A stretch of 18,440 nt of DNA. Source: Clostridia bacterium (GTDB taxonomy: Bacteria > Bacillota_A > Clostridia > Oscillospirales > CAG-272). A program made the position numbers and the translations under genes. Shown piece after piece: positions 1 through 7,061 of this stretch. Each line of letters starts with the position of its first letter. The stretch's first letter is position 1. Under the pieces are notes generated by a model. It saw only the letters and a program-made list of their open reading frames with translations, searched no databases and was not told the DNA's origin. The stretch is taken from the NCBI GenBank assembly GCA_017542695.1, contig JAFXWT010000012.1, positions 1 through 18,440 of the forward strand. Direction: 5' to 3'.

Positions 1-90
1 AAAGAAAACGGCATTAAACAATAGTCCAAAAAACTAAATTTTTTTAGAACTCGGGCAAAAAGTGTTGTGGTTAAAAAGGACATTGTGCCA

Positions 91-134
91 AAAAATAAAA
101 AAACCGAAAAGCCAGATCACATCAGACTTTTCGG
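91..134 (-). terminator. Bidirectional intrinsic terminator behind tRNA-Ser
   Basis: A hairpin with arms CCGAAAAG (104-111) and CTTTTCGG (127-134) encloses a 15-base loop. On the minus strand, the direction of the tRNA gene, it is followed by a long U-rich tract encoded by the A-run at 91-103. On the plus strand it is also followed by a T-run (136-142), so it could stop transcription from either side. It begins 8 bases past the tRNA CCA end and is the only clear terminator for the tRNA unit. Confidence 0.8.
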
Positions 135-141
135 ATTTTTT

Positions 142-233
142 TGGCGGAGAGGATGGGATTCGAACCCATGTGCGGCGATTAACCGCAAACTGATTTCGAG
201 TCAGCCCCGTTATGACCTCTTCGATACCTCTCC
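142..233 (-). tRNA. tRNA-Ser, anticodon CGA
   Basis: Read on the minus strand, the full cloverleaf can be drawn. The acceptor stem GGAGAGG (227-233) pairs with CCTCTCC (146-152), the discriminator base is G, and CCA is encoded (142-144). The anticodon arm has loop CTCGAAA with anticodon CGA at 198..196, so it reads UCG serine codons. The long variable arm (TGCGG/CCGCA, 7-base loop) is the class II feature expected of tRNA-Ser. The T arm is ATGGG-TTCGAAT-CCCAT. The D stem is short (U-C-G with C-G-G), as in other bacterial tRNA-Ser. A promoter at 471-499 and a terminator at 91-134 frame the unit. A decayed sister copy lies about 200 bases upstream. Confidence 0.96.
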
Positions 234-240
234 AAATATG

Positions 241-271
241 GTTAACTCGGATTATCCGAGATAACTTTTTT
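241..271 (+). terminator. Hairpin plus T-run just upstream of the tRNA 5' end
   Basis: GTTA-a-CTCGGA and TCCGAG-a-TAAC form a nearly perfect stem around a 3-base loop (241-265), followed on the plus strand by T6 (266-271). In shape it is an intrinsic terminator for plus-strand transcription, yet no plus-strand gene lies upstream in the window. In a minus-strand transcript the same hairpin would sit 7 bases before the mature tRNA-Ser 5' end with no U-run behind it, so there it could instead be a structural or processing element. Shape is seen; function is inferred. Confidence 0.5.
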
Positions 272-325
272 AAGTGATTTTTAGAACTACTCTTAGAACT
301 CTCGAACAAGCGAAAATACGATCTC

Positions 326-362
326 GTTTTTTCGCCGTTTTTCTCTGTTTTTCTCGTTTTTT
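326..362. repeat. Four phased T-tracts (likely intrinsic DNA bend)
   Basis: GT5-6 tracts begin at 326, 337, 347 and 356, a spacing of 11, 10 and 9 bases, close to one helical turn. Phased A/T-tracts of this length are known to bend DNA. The array lies between the decayed tRNA copy and the intact tRNA-Ser; on the minus-strand transcript it becomes an A-rich linker. It contains no plausible coding sequence. Confidence 0.55.
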
Positions 363-365
363 CAA

Positions 366-442
366 GGGTTCTAATAAAGTCCGTGAGGATTTCACCACCC
401 GATTTCGAGTCAGGGCCGTTATGACCTCTTCGATACACTTCC
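366..442 (-). pseudogene. Decayed tRNA-Ser copy (5' half conserved)
   Basis: On the minus strand, 436..401 matches 227..192 of the intact tRNA-Ser at 34 of 36 positions, covering the end of the acceptor strand, D arm and anticodon arm, with the same CGA anticodon (407..405). The two differences fall in the anticodon stem, which still pairs here (CCTGA/TCGGG). A variable-arm-like hairpin GTGA/TCAC follows. The T arm is lost: there is no GGTTCGA and only part of the stem can pair. No 3' acceptor strand complements the 5' GGAAGTG (442..436), and there is no CCA. It therefore cannot be an ordinary tRNA. It lies directly downstream of a strong promoter, so it is probably still transcribed, and could be a relic or a tRNA-like leader. 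Confidence 0.7.
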
Positions 443-445
443 GTA

Positions 446-465
446 TTGCTCCTTTTGCGGAGCAA
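446..465 (-). other. Hairpin at the predicted 5' end of the tRNA-unit transcript
   Basis: TTGCTCC (446-452) and GGAGCAA (459-465) form a 7-bp stem with a 6-base loop. The promoter at 471-499 predicts a start near 463-465, so the RNA would begin with this hairpin and run straight into the decayed tRNA copy. On the minus strand it lacks a following U-run, so it does not look like a terminator. A protective 5' stem or the base of a structured leader are possible roles. Confidence 0.4.
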
Positions 466-470
466 AAAAC

Positions 471-499
471 ATTGTATCACACAAAACAAGTTTTGTCAA
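471..499 (-). promoter_or_regulatory. Near-consensus promoter for the tRNA-Ser unit
   Basis: On the minus strand: -35 TTGACA (499..494), a spacer of exactly 17 bases, and -10 TACAAT (476..471). This is the best sigma-A/sigma-70 match I found in the window and fits a stable-RNA gene. Transcription would start near 464, pass through the decayed tRNA copy and reach the mature tRNA-Ser 5' end about 230 bases later. It lies 13 bases past the hemW stop codon. A 16-bp palindrome overlaps the spacer and half of the -35 box. Confidence 0.8.
481..496. promoter_or_regulatory. 16-bp palindrome over the tRNA promoter
   Basis: ACAAAAC-AA-GTTTTGT has 7-bp perfect arms and overlaps the spacer and part of the -35 box of the promoter. 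Its position would suit a repressor operator, but the arms are A+T rich, so chance cannot be excluded. I do not recognise it as a known operator. Confidence 0.3.
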
Positions 500-512
500 T
501 AATTTAATTGCG

Positions 513-1652
513 TTATTTTTCGTCAAAATCGAGTATTTCAGAAAGTATGAGATTTGAAATGAGCATCCCGCGGCGTGAAAGATGATACCCGTCCTCGTTT
601 TCAACGATCAGCTTCTTGTGCATGAACGGCTTTATCTTGTCGAGATATTTTTTGTCAAAGTCCATGCCGAACCTCGACGCGTATTCGCTTTTTGAAACGC
701 CTTTGGTCAGGCGCAGCGCAAGCATGACGTACTGCACCGCCATCTCTTTGAGCGTCATCGTATAATCCTCGTCGACGATCGGCGCGTCCTCCGCCGAATG
801 AGCGAGATAGGCGAGAAAATCCCTTTTGTACGAGAACATTCGCCCTCCGATCATCGAGTGCGCAGCGGGACCAAAGCCGATATAGTCGTTGCTCATCCAA
901 TATTTCAGATTGTGACGGCACTCCTTGCCCGCCTTTGCGAAATTGCTGATCTCATACTGCGCGAGGCCGCGCGATTCGAGAAATTTGCACGAGTTGATGT
1001 ACATTCTGACTTGAGTCTCCTCGTCGGGGAGCGTCCGTTCGATGTTCGGGAAGCGCCCGAACGGCGTGTTTTCTTCAATTTTCAGCCCGTAAAACGAGAC
1101 GTGTTCGGGATTCATCTCCGCGACGTACGAAAGCGTTTTTGTCAGCTTTCCGATCGTCTGATGCGGGAGCGCGTACATTATGTCGATGTTGATATTGTCG
1201 AACCCCTCCATACGCGCGAGCAGAAACGAGTTTTCAAAATCTTCAGCCGTGTGTATGCGCGAAAGCATGAAAAGCTCCTCGTCGTCGGCGCTTTGTAGAC
1301 CTATACTGAGTCTGTTCACTCCGGCGCGGCGATACGCCGACAGGCGCGCTCCGTCGAGCGTGCCGGGATTTGCTTCGATGGTGATCTCCGCGTCCGTTGC
1401 GACGTCTGTGAACGCGCGAAGCCCGTCGAGTATTTTCGTGATATCCTCCGGCGGCAGGATAGTCGGCGTGCCTCCGCCAATGTAGACGGTGTCGACGAAT
1501 CTGCCCTTGAAATCGTTTTTATGTGCTTTTATCTGGCGAACGACCGCCTCGGCATAGCCCGACGTCGCCGAGCTCGCCAACGAATAAAAGTCGCAGTAAG
1601 CGCACTTGTGCACGCAGAACGGTATATGAAAGTAAACTCCGATCGGGTTCAT
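513..1652 (-). CDS. hemW: Radical SAM heme chaperone HemW
   Basis: A 379-residue HemW-type protein, long annotated as an oxygen-independent coproporphyrinogen III oxidase-like protein. HemW binds heme and passes it to target proteins in the cytoplasm. The radical SAM cluster motif CxxxCxxC is at residues 13-20 (C13, C17, C20), followed by the GGGTPT SAM-binding motif. The HNxxYW heme-binding motif typical of HemW, which separates it from true HemN, is present as HNLKYW. The start at 1652 is chosen because AAGGAGG lies 5 bases upstream; an in-frame TTG at 1682 would lie inside lepA and lacks such a site. The start is 13 bases after the lepA stop, so the two are cotranscribed, as in many Bacillota. 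No strong terminator follows the stop codon before the tRNA promoter. Confidence 0.95.
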   Translation of the reverse strand: MNPIGVYFHIPFCVHKCAYCDFYSLASSATSGYAEAVVRQIKAHKNDFKGRFVDTVYIGGGTPTILPPEDITKILDGLRAFTDVATDAEITIEANPGTLDGARLSAYRRAGVNRLSIGLQSADDEELFMLSRIHTAEDFENSFLLARMEGFDNINIDIMYALPHQTIGKLTKTLSYVAEMNPEHVSFYGLKIEENTPFGRFPNIERTLPDEETQVRMYINSCKFLESRGLAQYEISNFAKAGKECRHNLKYWMSNDYIGFGPAAHSMIGGRMFSYKRDFLAYLAHSAEDAPIVDEDYTMTLKEMAVQYVMLALRLTKGVSKSEYASRFGMDFDKKYLDKIKPFMHKKLIVENEDGYHLSRRGMLISNLILSEILDFDEK

Positions 1653-1665
1653 TTCGCCCTCCTTG

Positions 1666-3477
1666 TCATTTTTCCTCGTCAAGCCGGAGAACCGCCATGA
1701 ACGTCTCGGGCGGGACTTCGATCGAGCCGAGCTTGCGCATGCGCTTCTTGCCTTCCTTTTGCTTTTCGAGCAGCTTTTTCTTTCTCGTGATGTCGCCGCC
1801 GTAGCACTTGGCGAGCACGTCTTTTCTCATCGCCTTGACAGTCTCGCGCGCGATGACGCGGCCGCCGATCGCCGCCTGGATCGGCACCTCGAACAGCTGG
1901 CGCGGGATGTTATCCTTCAGCGCCTCGGCTATTCTGCGTCCGCGCGAATACGCCGCGTCGGCGTGAACGATGAACGAAAGCGCGTCAACGGGTTCGAGAT
2001 TTAAGAGAATGTCGAGCTTGACAAGGCGGCTTTCTTCGTACCCCGAAAGCTCGTAGTCGAGCGAAGCGTACCCCTTCGAGCGCGATTTCAGCGCGTCGAA
2101 GAAGTCGTAGATTATTTCGTTTAGCGGGAGCTTGTAGTGAAGCTCGACGCGCGTCTTGTCGAGATATTTCATGTCGATGAAAATGCCGCGCCGCTCCTTG
2201 CAAAGCTCCATTATCCCTCCGACGTAATCGGACGGCGTGATGATGCTCGCCTTGACGATCGGCTCAGCCGCCTCGGATATCTCGTCGGGCGACGGGAACA
2301 CGGACGGGTTGTCGATGAATTTCACCGTTCCGTCTTTATATGTGATACGATATATAACGCTCGGCGCCGTCGTAATGAGGTCGAGCATGAACTCTCTTTC
2401 AAGGCGTTCGGCGATGATCTCCATGTGCAGCAGTCCGAGGAACCCGCAGCGGAAGCCGAAGCCGAGCGCGATACTCGTTTCGGGCTCGAACGTCAGCGCC
2501 GCGTCGTTGAGGCGCAGCTTTTCGAGCGCGTCGCGCAGATCGGGATACTTCGCGCCGTCGGCGGGATAAATTCCCGCGAAAACCATCGGCTGCGCCTGCT
2601 TGAATCCGGAGAATGGCTTTTGCGTCGGATTATCCGCGTCGGTAACGGTGTCGCCGACGCGCGTATCCGCGACGTTCTTGATGCTCGCCGTCAGATATCC
2701 GACCTCGCCCGCCGAGAGCGTGTCCGCGGGGACGAGCCCGAACGGCGACATATGCCCGACCTCGACGACGTCGAATTCCGCGCCGGTGTTCATCATCCGT
2801 ACTTTCATACCGGTTCCGATCTTTCCGTCGGCAACGCGGATGTAAACGACGACGCCGCGGTACGAATCGTAATACGAGTCGAAAATGAGACATTTCAGCG
2901 GAGCGTTCTCGTCGCCTTTCGGCGCGGGAATATCGGTGACGATGCGTTCGAGCACGTCGCCGATGTTGAGTCCCGTCTTTGCTGAGACGGCGGGACAGTC
3001 CTCGGCGGGAATACCGATGACCTCTTCTATTTCGTTCCTCACTCCCTCGATGTCCGCCGAGGGAAGATCTATCTTGTTGACGACGGGGATTATCTCAAGA
3101 TCGTTTTCAAGCGCGAGATACGTGTTCGCCAGCGTCTGTGCCTCGATGCCCTGCGTCGCGTCTACGACGAGCAGCGCGCCCTCGCATGCGCCGAGCGAAC
3201 GCGAGACCTCGTAATTGAAGTCGACGTGTCCCGGCGTGTCGATCAGATTGAACTCGTACGTCTCGCCGTCGCTCGCTTCGTATTTCAGCGTTACGGCGCG
3301 CGCCTTGATCGTTATGCCGCGCTCGCGTTCGATGTCCATGTTGTCGAGGAGCTGTTCCTCCATCTCGCGCTTCGAGACGCTTTTCGTCGCTTCGAGCAGA
3401 CGGTCGGCAAGCGTGCTTTTGCCGTGGTCGATATGCGCGATTATCGAAAAATTCCGTATTTTATCCTGTCTTTGCAT
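1666..3477 (-). CDS. lepA: Elongation factor 4 (LepA) GTPase
   Basis: LepA/EF4 is a ribosome-associated translational GTPase that acts on stalled or mis-translocated ribosomes and in initiation. The 603-residue length is normal. The P-loop AHIDHGKS lies at residues 14-21, followed by switch [17 protein letters not shown] (G3) and NKIDLP (G4). Beyond the EF-G-like domains is the LepA-specific C-terminal end, rich in Lys/Arg ([20 protein letters not shown]). The ATG at 3477 is preferred over an upstream in-frame codon at 3552 because the protein then begins like other LepA proteins, GAGG lies at the right distance, and the upstream extension would run through the promoter. It is the first gene of a lepA-hemW operon divergent from glyA. 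Confidence 0.97.
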   Translation of the reverse strand: MQRQDKIRNFSIIAHIDHGKSTLADRLLEATKSVSKREMEEQLLDNMDIERERGITIKARAVTLKYEASDGETYEFNLIDTPGHVDFNYEVSRSLGACEGALLVVDATQGIEAQTLANTYLALENDLEIIPVVNKIDLPSADIEGVRNEIEEVIGIPAEDCPAVSAKTGLNIGDVLERIVTDIPAPKGDENAPLKCLIFDSYYDSYRGVVVYIRVADGKIGTGMKVRMMNTGAEFDVVEVGHMSPFGLVPADTLSAGEVGYLTASIKNVADTRVGDTVTDADNPTQKPFSGFKQAQPMVFAGIYPADGAKYPDLRDALEKLRLNDAALTFEPETSIALGFGFRCGFLGLLHMEIIAERLEREFMLDLITTAPSVIYRITYKDGTVKFIDNPSVFPSPDEISEAAEPIVKASIITPSDYVGGIMELCKERRGIFIDMKYLDKTRVELHYKLPLNEIIYDFFDALKSRSKGYASLDYELSGYEESRLVKLDILLNLEPVDALSFIVHADAAYSRGRRIAEALKDNIPRQLFEVPIQAAIGGRVIARETVKAMRKDVLAKCYGGDITRKKKLLEKQKEGKKRMRKLGSIEVPPETFMAVLRLDEEK

Positions 3478-3523
3478 CGTTTTCCTCAATGTCGCTTGTG
3501 TGAAATATATTAACTCATAATAA

Positions 3524-3552
3524 ATTATATCATTTGCGCCCCGACTTTTCAA
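3524..3552 (-). promoter_or_regulatory. lepA-hemW promoter
   Basis: On the minus strand: -35 TTGAAA (3552..3547), a 17-base spacer, and -10 TATAAT (3529..3524). The predicted start, near 3517, leaves a leader of about 40 bases before the lepA ATG. The -35 box is one arm of an inverted repeat whose other arm holds the glyA -35 box. Confidence 0.75.
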
Positions 3553-3570
3553 GATGTTTTCCGAAATCTC

Positions 3571-3599
3571 TTGAAAGATGTAAAAAAATATGATAAAAT
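3571..3599 (+). promoter_or_regulatory. glyA operon promoter
   Basis: -35 TTGAAA (3571-3576), a 17-base spacer, and -10 TAAAAT (3594-3599). The start should fall near 3606, giving a leader of about 30 bases with AAAGGAG (3623-3629) before the glyA ATG. That is too short for a glycine or other riboswitch. Confidence 0.72.
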
Positions 3600-3636
3600 A
3601 TATAATGGAAATATATTATAGCAAAGGAGCAAAAAA

Positions 3637-4878
3637 ATGGTAAGAGAAAGTATAGAATTTCTTCGCACGTTCGACCCCGATGTCGCCGAAGCGATAGACG
3701 CGGAGCTCAGCCGTCAGCAAAACGGAATAGAACTGATAGCGTCGGAAAACGTCGTGTCAGAAGCGGTGCTCGCCGCAATGGGCTCTATTTTGACGAATAA
3801 ATACGCCGAGGGCTACCCCGGCAGAAGATACTACGGCGGATGCTCGTGCGTCGACGTCGCCGAGGATCTCGCTATCGACCGCGCGAAAAAGATTTTCGGC
3901 GCCGAGCACGTCAACGTCCAGCCGCACAGCGGTGCGCAGGCGAACCTTGCCGTTTATTTCGCTCTGCTTGAACACGGTGACACGGTGCTCGGAATGTCCC
4001 TTTCCGACGGCGGACACCTTACTCACGGCAGCCCTGTCAACCTTTCGGGCAAATACTATAACTTCATCTCCTACGGCGTGAATGCCGACGGATATCTCGA
4101 CTACGACGAGCTTGAAAAGAAAGCGCTCGAACATCGCCCGAAGCTCATCGTCGCCGGTGCTTCGGCGTATCCGAGGATAATAGATTTTGAGCGCATTGCG
4201 ACCGTCGCAAAAAAAGTGGGCGCATACTTCATGGTCGACATGGCGCACATCGCGGGACTCGTCGCGGCGGGACTTCATCCGTCCCCCGTTCCGTATGCCG
4301 ACGTCGTCACGACGACGACGCACAAGACGCTCCGCGGACCGCGCGGCGGCATGATCATGTGCCGCGAGGAACTCGCAAAGAAGATCGACAAAGCGATCTT
4401 TCCGGGCACGCAGGGCGGGCCGCTGATGCACATTATCGCGGCGAAAGCCGTCTGCTTCGGCGAGGCGCTCACGCCCGCATTCAAAGATTACCAGCACAGA
4501 ATAATAAACAATGCGCAGGCGCTTGCCGCGTCGCTTAAAAGCGAAGGACTGAAACTCGTTTCGGGCGGCACGGACAACCACCTCATACTCATTGACCTTA
4601 CCGACACGTGCGTGACGGGCAAGGACCTCGAACGCCGCCTCGACGCGCTTCACATGACGGCGAACAAAAACGCCATCCCGAACGACCCGATGAGCCCGCT
4701 GATCACAAGCGGCATTCGCGTCGGCACTCCCGCCGCCACGTCGCGCGGCCTCTGCGAAGAAGATTTCAGAACGGTCGGTCATCTTATCGCCCTTGCGATA
4801 AAAGACTACGAAAACAGCGCGGATTACATCCGCGGGGAAGTAGAGAAGATATGCGGGAAATATCCGATGTACTCGTAA
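3637..4878 (+). CDS. glyA: Serine hydroxymethyltransferase
   Basis: A 413-residue PLP enzyme that interconverts serine and glycine while charging tetrahydrofolate with a one-carbon unit. Family hallmarks are all visible: [13 protein letters not shown] near residues 32-44, YPGRRYYGG at 60-68, [10 protein letters not shown] at 201-210, and the PLP-binding lysine K230 in [14 protein letters not shown]. The length is normal. The ATG at 3637 has AAAGGAG 7 bases upstream. It is the first gene of a seven-gene plus-strand operon, and its last 28 bases overlap the next gene in another frame. Local regulation appears to be only through the promoter it shares an intergenic inverted repeat with. Confidence 0.97.
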   Translation: MVRESIEFLRTFDPDVAEAIDAELSRQQNGIELIASENVVSEAVLAAMGSILTNKYAEGYPGRRYYGGCSCVDVAEDLAIDRAKKIFGAEHVNVQPHSGAQANLAVYFALLEHGDTVLGMSLSDGGHLTHGSPVNLSGKYYNFISYGVNADGYLDYDELEKKALEHRPKLIVAGASAYPRIIDFERIATVAKKVGAYFMVDMAHIAGLVAAGLHPSPVPYADVVTTTTHKTLRGPRGGMIMCREELAKKIDKAIFPGTQGGPLMHIIAAKAVCFGEALTPAFKDYQHRIINNAQALAASLKSEGLKLVSGGTDNHLILIDLTDTCVTGKDLERRLDALHMTANKNAIPNDPMSPLITSGIRVGTPAATSRGLCEEDFRTVGHLIALAIKDYENSADYIRGEVEKICGKYPMYS

Positions 4879-5360
4879 ATGAAAAAGCGGAAGAACTCGT
4901 AAAAGCGTTCCGCCGTGCGAAAAAGACATTCGGCACCGCCGAAAGCTGCACGGGCGGACTCATATCGAAAAGCGTCACCGACGTCGCGGGAGCGTCCGAA
5001 ATATATTTCGGCTCCGTCGTGTCGTACGCCAACTCCGTTAAGGCGGGGATGCTCGGCGTGAGCGAAAAAACGCTCGCGTCGGTCGGCGCCGTTTCGGCGG
5101 ACTGCGCCATGCAGATGGCGCTCGGCGCGCGCGACGCGCTCGGCGTCGACGTCGCCGTTTCGGTGACGGGGATAGCCGGCCCCGGCGGAGGCACGGACGA
5201 AAAGCCCGTCGGACTCGTCTATATCGCCGTCTGCTTTGACGACGATAGAGTAGTCTGCAAAAAATGCGTCTTCAACGGGACCCGTGCCGATATCCGTCGG
5301 CAGAGCGCCGTTGTCGCTATGGAAACGGCGATAAACGCGCTCACCGATATAAACAGATAA
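4851..5360 (+). CDS. pncC: Nicotinamide-nucleotide amidohydrolase (CinA C-terminal family)
   Basis: A 169-residue stand-alone CinA C-terminal domain. Family members of this size deamidate nicotinamide mononucleotide, recycling the NMN released by DNA ligase. The signature AESCTGG is at residues 30-36, with the candidate nucleophile Ser32; Y59 and K64 in SYANSVKAG match the conserved Tyr and Lys positions, and GIAGPGGGT...KPVGLVYIA is the second signature. The ATG at 4851 lies inside the glyA 3' end (28-base overlap, different frame) with GAGAAG upstream; no later ATG in frame precedes the conserved core. There is no N-terminal MoaB-like COG1058 domain, so this is the short form rather than full CinA. 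The overlap suggests translational coupling to glyA. Confidence 0.92.
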   Translation: MREISDVLVNEKAEELVKAFRRAKKTFGTAESCTGGLISKSVTDVAGASEIYFGSVVSYANSVKAGMLGVSEKTLASVGAVSADCAMQMALGARDALGVDVAVSVTGIAGPGGGTDEKPVGLVYIAVCFDDDRVVCKKCVFNGTRADIRRQSAVVAMETAINALTDINR

Positions 5361-5370
5361 GAGGTTCAGA

Positions 5371-6462
5371 ATGGCTGAAAAGAAAAACGTGCCGATAAAA
5401 ACTGCCGACGCTTTCGCAAAAGACGCGGAGGGCGGCGTTTTCGGCGCGTTTTTATTCTTCGGCGAGGAAGATTATATGAAAGAGCGCGCGCTGGCAAAGC
5501 TCCGCACGGATATCCTCACCGCCGAGGGATTTGAGCTTTTCAATCATTTCGATATATCTTTTTCGGGCGCGTCGAGCCAAAGCCGCGACGAACTGTTCGC
5601 GTCTCTCTCCGACGCTGTCGACGCGATGCCTATGATGCAGGAAATGAAGCTGATCGAGGTGCACGATATCCGGCTCGACAAGCTCCCCGCGTCCGAGATC
5701 GAGGCGCTCGTTTCCGCCTGCAAAAAGGCGGGGAAGGACACCGTCCTTGTGATATTCTGCCGTGACAGCGAGCTTCCGTGCGATTATCGCTTTGAGCAGG
5801 GAACGAACTTTCAGAAGATTTCGCAGGCGGCGACGCCCGTCCGCTTTGAACTCTTGTCAAAAAGCCGCCTTGTGTCATACGCGCGCCGCGTGCTCACAAA
5901 AGAAGATATCAAAATATCCGACGGTGCGCTCGATCTTCTGATCGATATGTGCGCTCTTCGCATGATGGCGCTGACGGGCGAGCTTTCAAAGCTCGTCGCC
6001 TACGCCGAAATATCCGGCAAGGATAAAGAGATCGACTCCGACACCGTCCGCTTCGTCTGCTCCGTTTCGGCGGCGGACGAAGTGCCGTTCGCCCTTATCG
6101 ACGCGATGCAGAAATGGACTGTCGGCGGCATGATCTCCGCCGTCGCGCAGTCGAAGGATATGCGCGAAGAACCGATCGCCGTCGTGTCGAAAATGGGGCG
6201 CACTTACACCGACATGCTGCTCATCAAATCCGCGATGAACGCGGGGCTTACAAGCGCCGAAATATCGAAGAAACTCCGGATGAACGCCTACCGTGTCGAT
6301 AAATACGTCAATTCCCTCGTTCGAGTACCGATCTCCGTCATCGAAAACGCGCTCACCGAGCTTTACGCGCTCGACCTGAAACTCAAAAGCACGCAGAGCG
6401 ACCCGTGGATGCTCATCGACCTGTTCATATCAAAGGTATATATGCCGAGATCAATGAGGTGA
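5371..6462 (+). CDS. holA: DNA polymerase III subunit delta
   Basis: A 363-residue protein with the organisation of HolA, the clamp-loader subunit that opens the sliding clamp. The N-terminal FLFFGEEDYMKERAL (about residues 27-41) matches the family's opening motif. The middle section carries the alpha-helical linker, and the C-terminal third (DEVPFALIDAMQ to the end) looks like the collar domain that oligomerises with tau and delta-prime. Length is typical of Bacillota HolA. The ATG at 5371 has GAGG 6 bases upstream and lies 10 bases after pncC. The stop overlaps the Shine-Dalgarno zone of the next gene. HolA is poorly conserved, so the call rests on overall pattern rather than catalytic residues. 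Confidence 0.9.
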   Translation: MAEKKNVPIKTADAFAKDAEGGVFGAFLFFGEEDYMKERALAKLRTDILTAEGFELFNHFDISFSGASSQSRDELFASLSDAVDAMPMMQEMKLIEVHDIRLDKLPASEIEALVSACKKAGKDTVLVIFCRDSELPCDYRFEQGTNFQKISQAATPVRFELLSKSRLVSYARRVLTKEDIKISDGALDLLIDMCALRMMALTGELSKLVAYAEISGKDKEIDSDTVRFVCSVSAADEVPFALIDAMQKWTVGGMISAVAQSKDMREEPIAVVSKMGRTYTDMLLIKSAMNAGLTSAEISKKLRMNAYRVDKYVNSLVRVPISVIENALTELYALDLKLKSTQSDPWMLIDLFISKVYMPRSMR

Positions 6463-6464
6463 CG

Positions 6465-7061
6465 ATGCTTAAAATATCAAAGCCGATAATCGTCGAGGGC
6501 AAATACGACAGGGCGCGCGTACTCTCTGTCGCAGAAGCGACCGTCATATCGACCGACGGATTCGGCATATTCAAAAAAAGCGAAACGGCGGCGCTGATAA
6601 AAAAACTCGCCGAGCGGCGCGGGATAATCGTCCTTACGGACAGCGACGGCGCGGGGCTCGTAATACGCAATTACATCAAGAGCATAACGGGCGGCGCAAA
6701 CGTCACGAACGTCTACGTGCCGCAGATAAAAGGCAAGGAAAAGCGTAAAAAGACTCCGTCGAAGGAGGGCTACCTCGGAGTGGAGGGAATGGAGCGCGAG
6801 ATCGTCGAAAAAGCTCTCGCCCCGTTTGACGACGGCGGCGACGGCGCGCCGAAAATGTCGCTCACAAAAGCCGACTTCTACGCGCTCGGACTTTCGGGCA
6901 AAGATAGCAGCGCCGAGCGCCGCCGAGCGCTTGCCCGCGTACTCGGACTGCCGCAGAACATATCCGCTTCGGCTCTGATCGAAGCGATAAATCTCACCGC
7001 GACGAAAGATGAATTCGACGCGGCAATAAACAATATCGAGGAAAATCAAAATGGTAAGTAG
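6465..7061 (+). CDS. Toprim protein with DUF4093 (RNase M5-like)
   Basis: A 198-residue protein with an N-terminal toprim fold: the catalytic Glu is E11 in IIVEGKYD and the metal-binding Asp pair is D59/D61 in VLTDSDGAG. This is the plan of RNase M5 (RnmV), which trims 5S rRNA precursor, and the following PSKEGYLGVEGME corresponds to the RNase M5 segment around GIGVEHA. The C-terminal part (LTKADFYALGLSGKDSSAERRR...LGLPQNISASALIEAIN) matches the DUF4093 tail seen in Clostridia. The ATG at 6465, 2 bases after holA with GAGG upstream, is chosen over an earlier in-frame ATG at 6405 that would lie inside holA. Whether this clade cuts 5S precursor is not established from the sequence. Confidence 0.85.
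   Translation: MLKISKPIIVEGKYDRARVLSVAEATVISTDGFGIFKKSETAALIKKLAERRGIIVLTDSDGAGLVIRNYIKSITGGANVTNVYVPQIKGKEKRKKTPSKEGYLGVEGMEREIVEKALAPFDDGGDGAPKMSLTKADFYALGLSGKDSSAERRRALARVLGLPQNISASALIEAINLTATKDEFDAAINNIEENQNGK

Noticed and set aside
271..276. Split tRNA idea: CACTT on the minus strand near 271-276 pairing with AAGTG of the decayed copy
   Set aside because: Only 5 bases pair and no T stem can be drawn in front of it; treated as chance.
192..436. The 36-bp near-identical repeats (192-227 and 401-436) as attL/attR sites of an integrated element
   Set aside because: Only about 170 bases lie between them, no integrase or cargo is present, and the repeat is the 5' half and anticodon arm rather than the usual tRNA 3' end.
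366..442. T-box riboswitch reading of the leader (a GGGTGGT word occurs)
   Set aside because: The full T-box bulge sequence, the specifier stem and a terminator/antiterminator pair are absent, and downstream is a tRNA gene, not a synthetase or amino-acid gene; similarity to tRNA-Ser explains the region better.
34..489. A 151-codon minus-strand open frame across the tRNA region
   Set aside because: It runs through the tRNA-Ser gene, both hairpins, the decayed copy and the promoter; its composition is explained by those elements and it has no recognisable protein feature.
2137..2985. Long plus-strand open frame of 282 codons opposite lepA
   Set aside because: Shadow of the G+C-rich lepA coding sequence, Arg-rich, no ribosome-binding site or family features.
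3757..4929. Long minus-strand frame opposite glyA
   Set aside because: Antisense shadow with no plausible start signal or motif, while glyA has every family hallmark.
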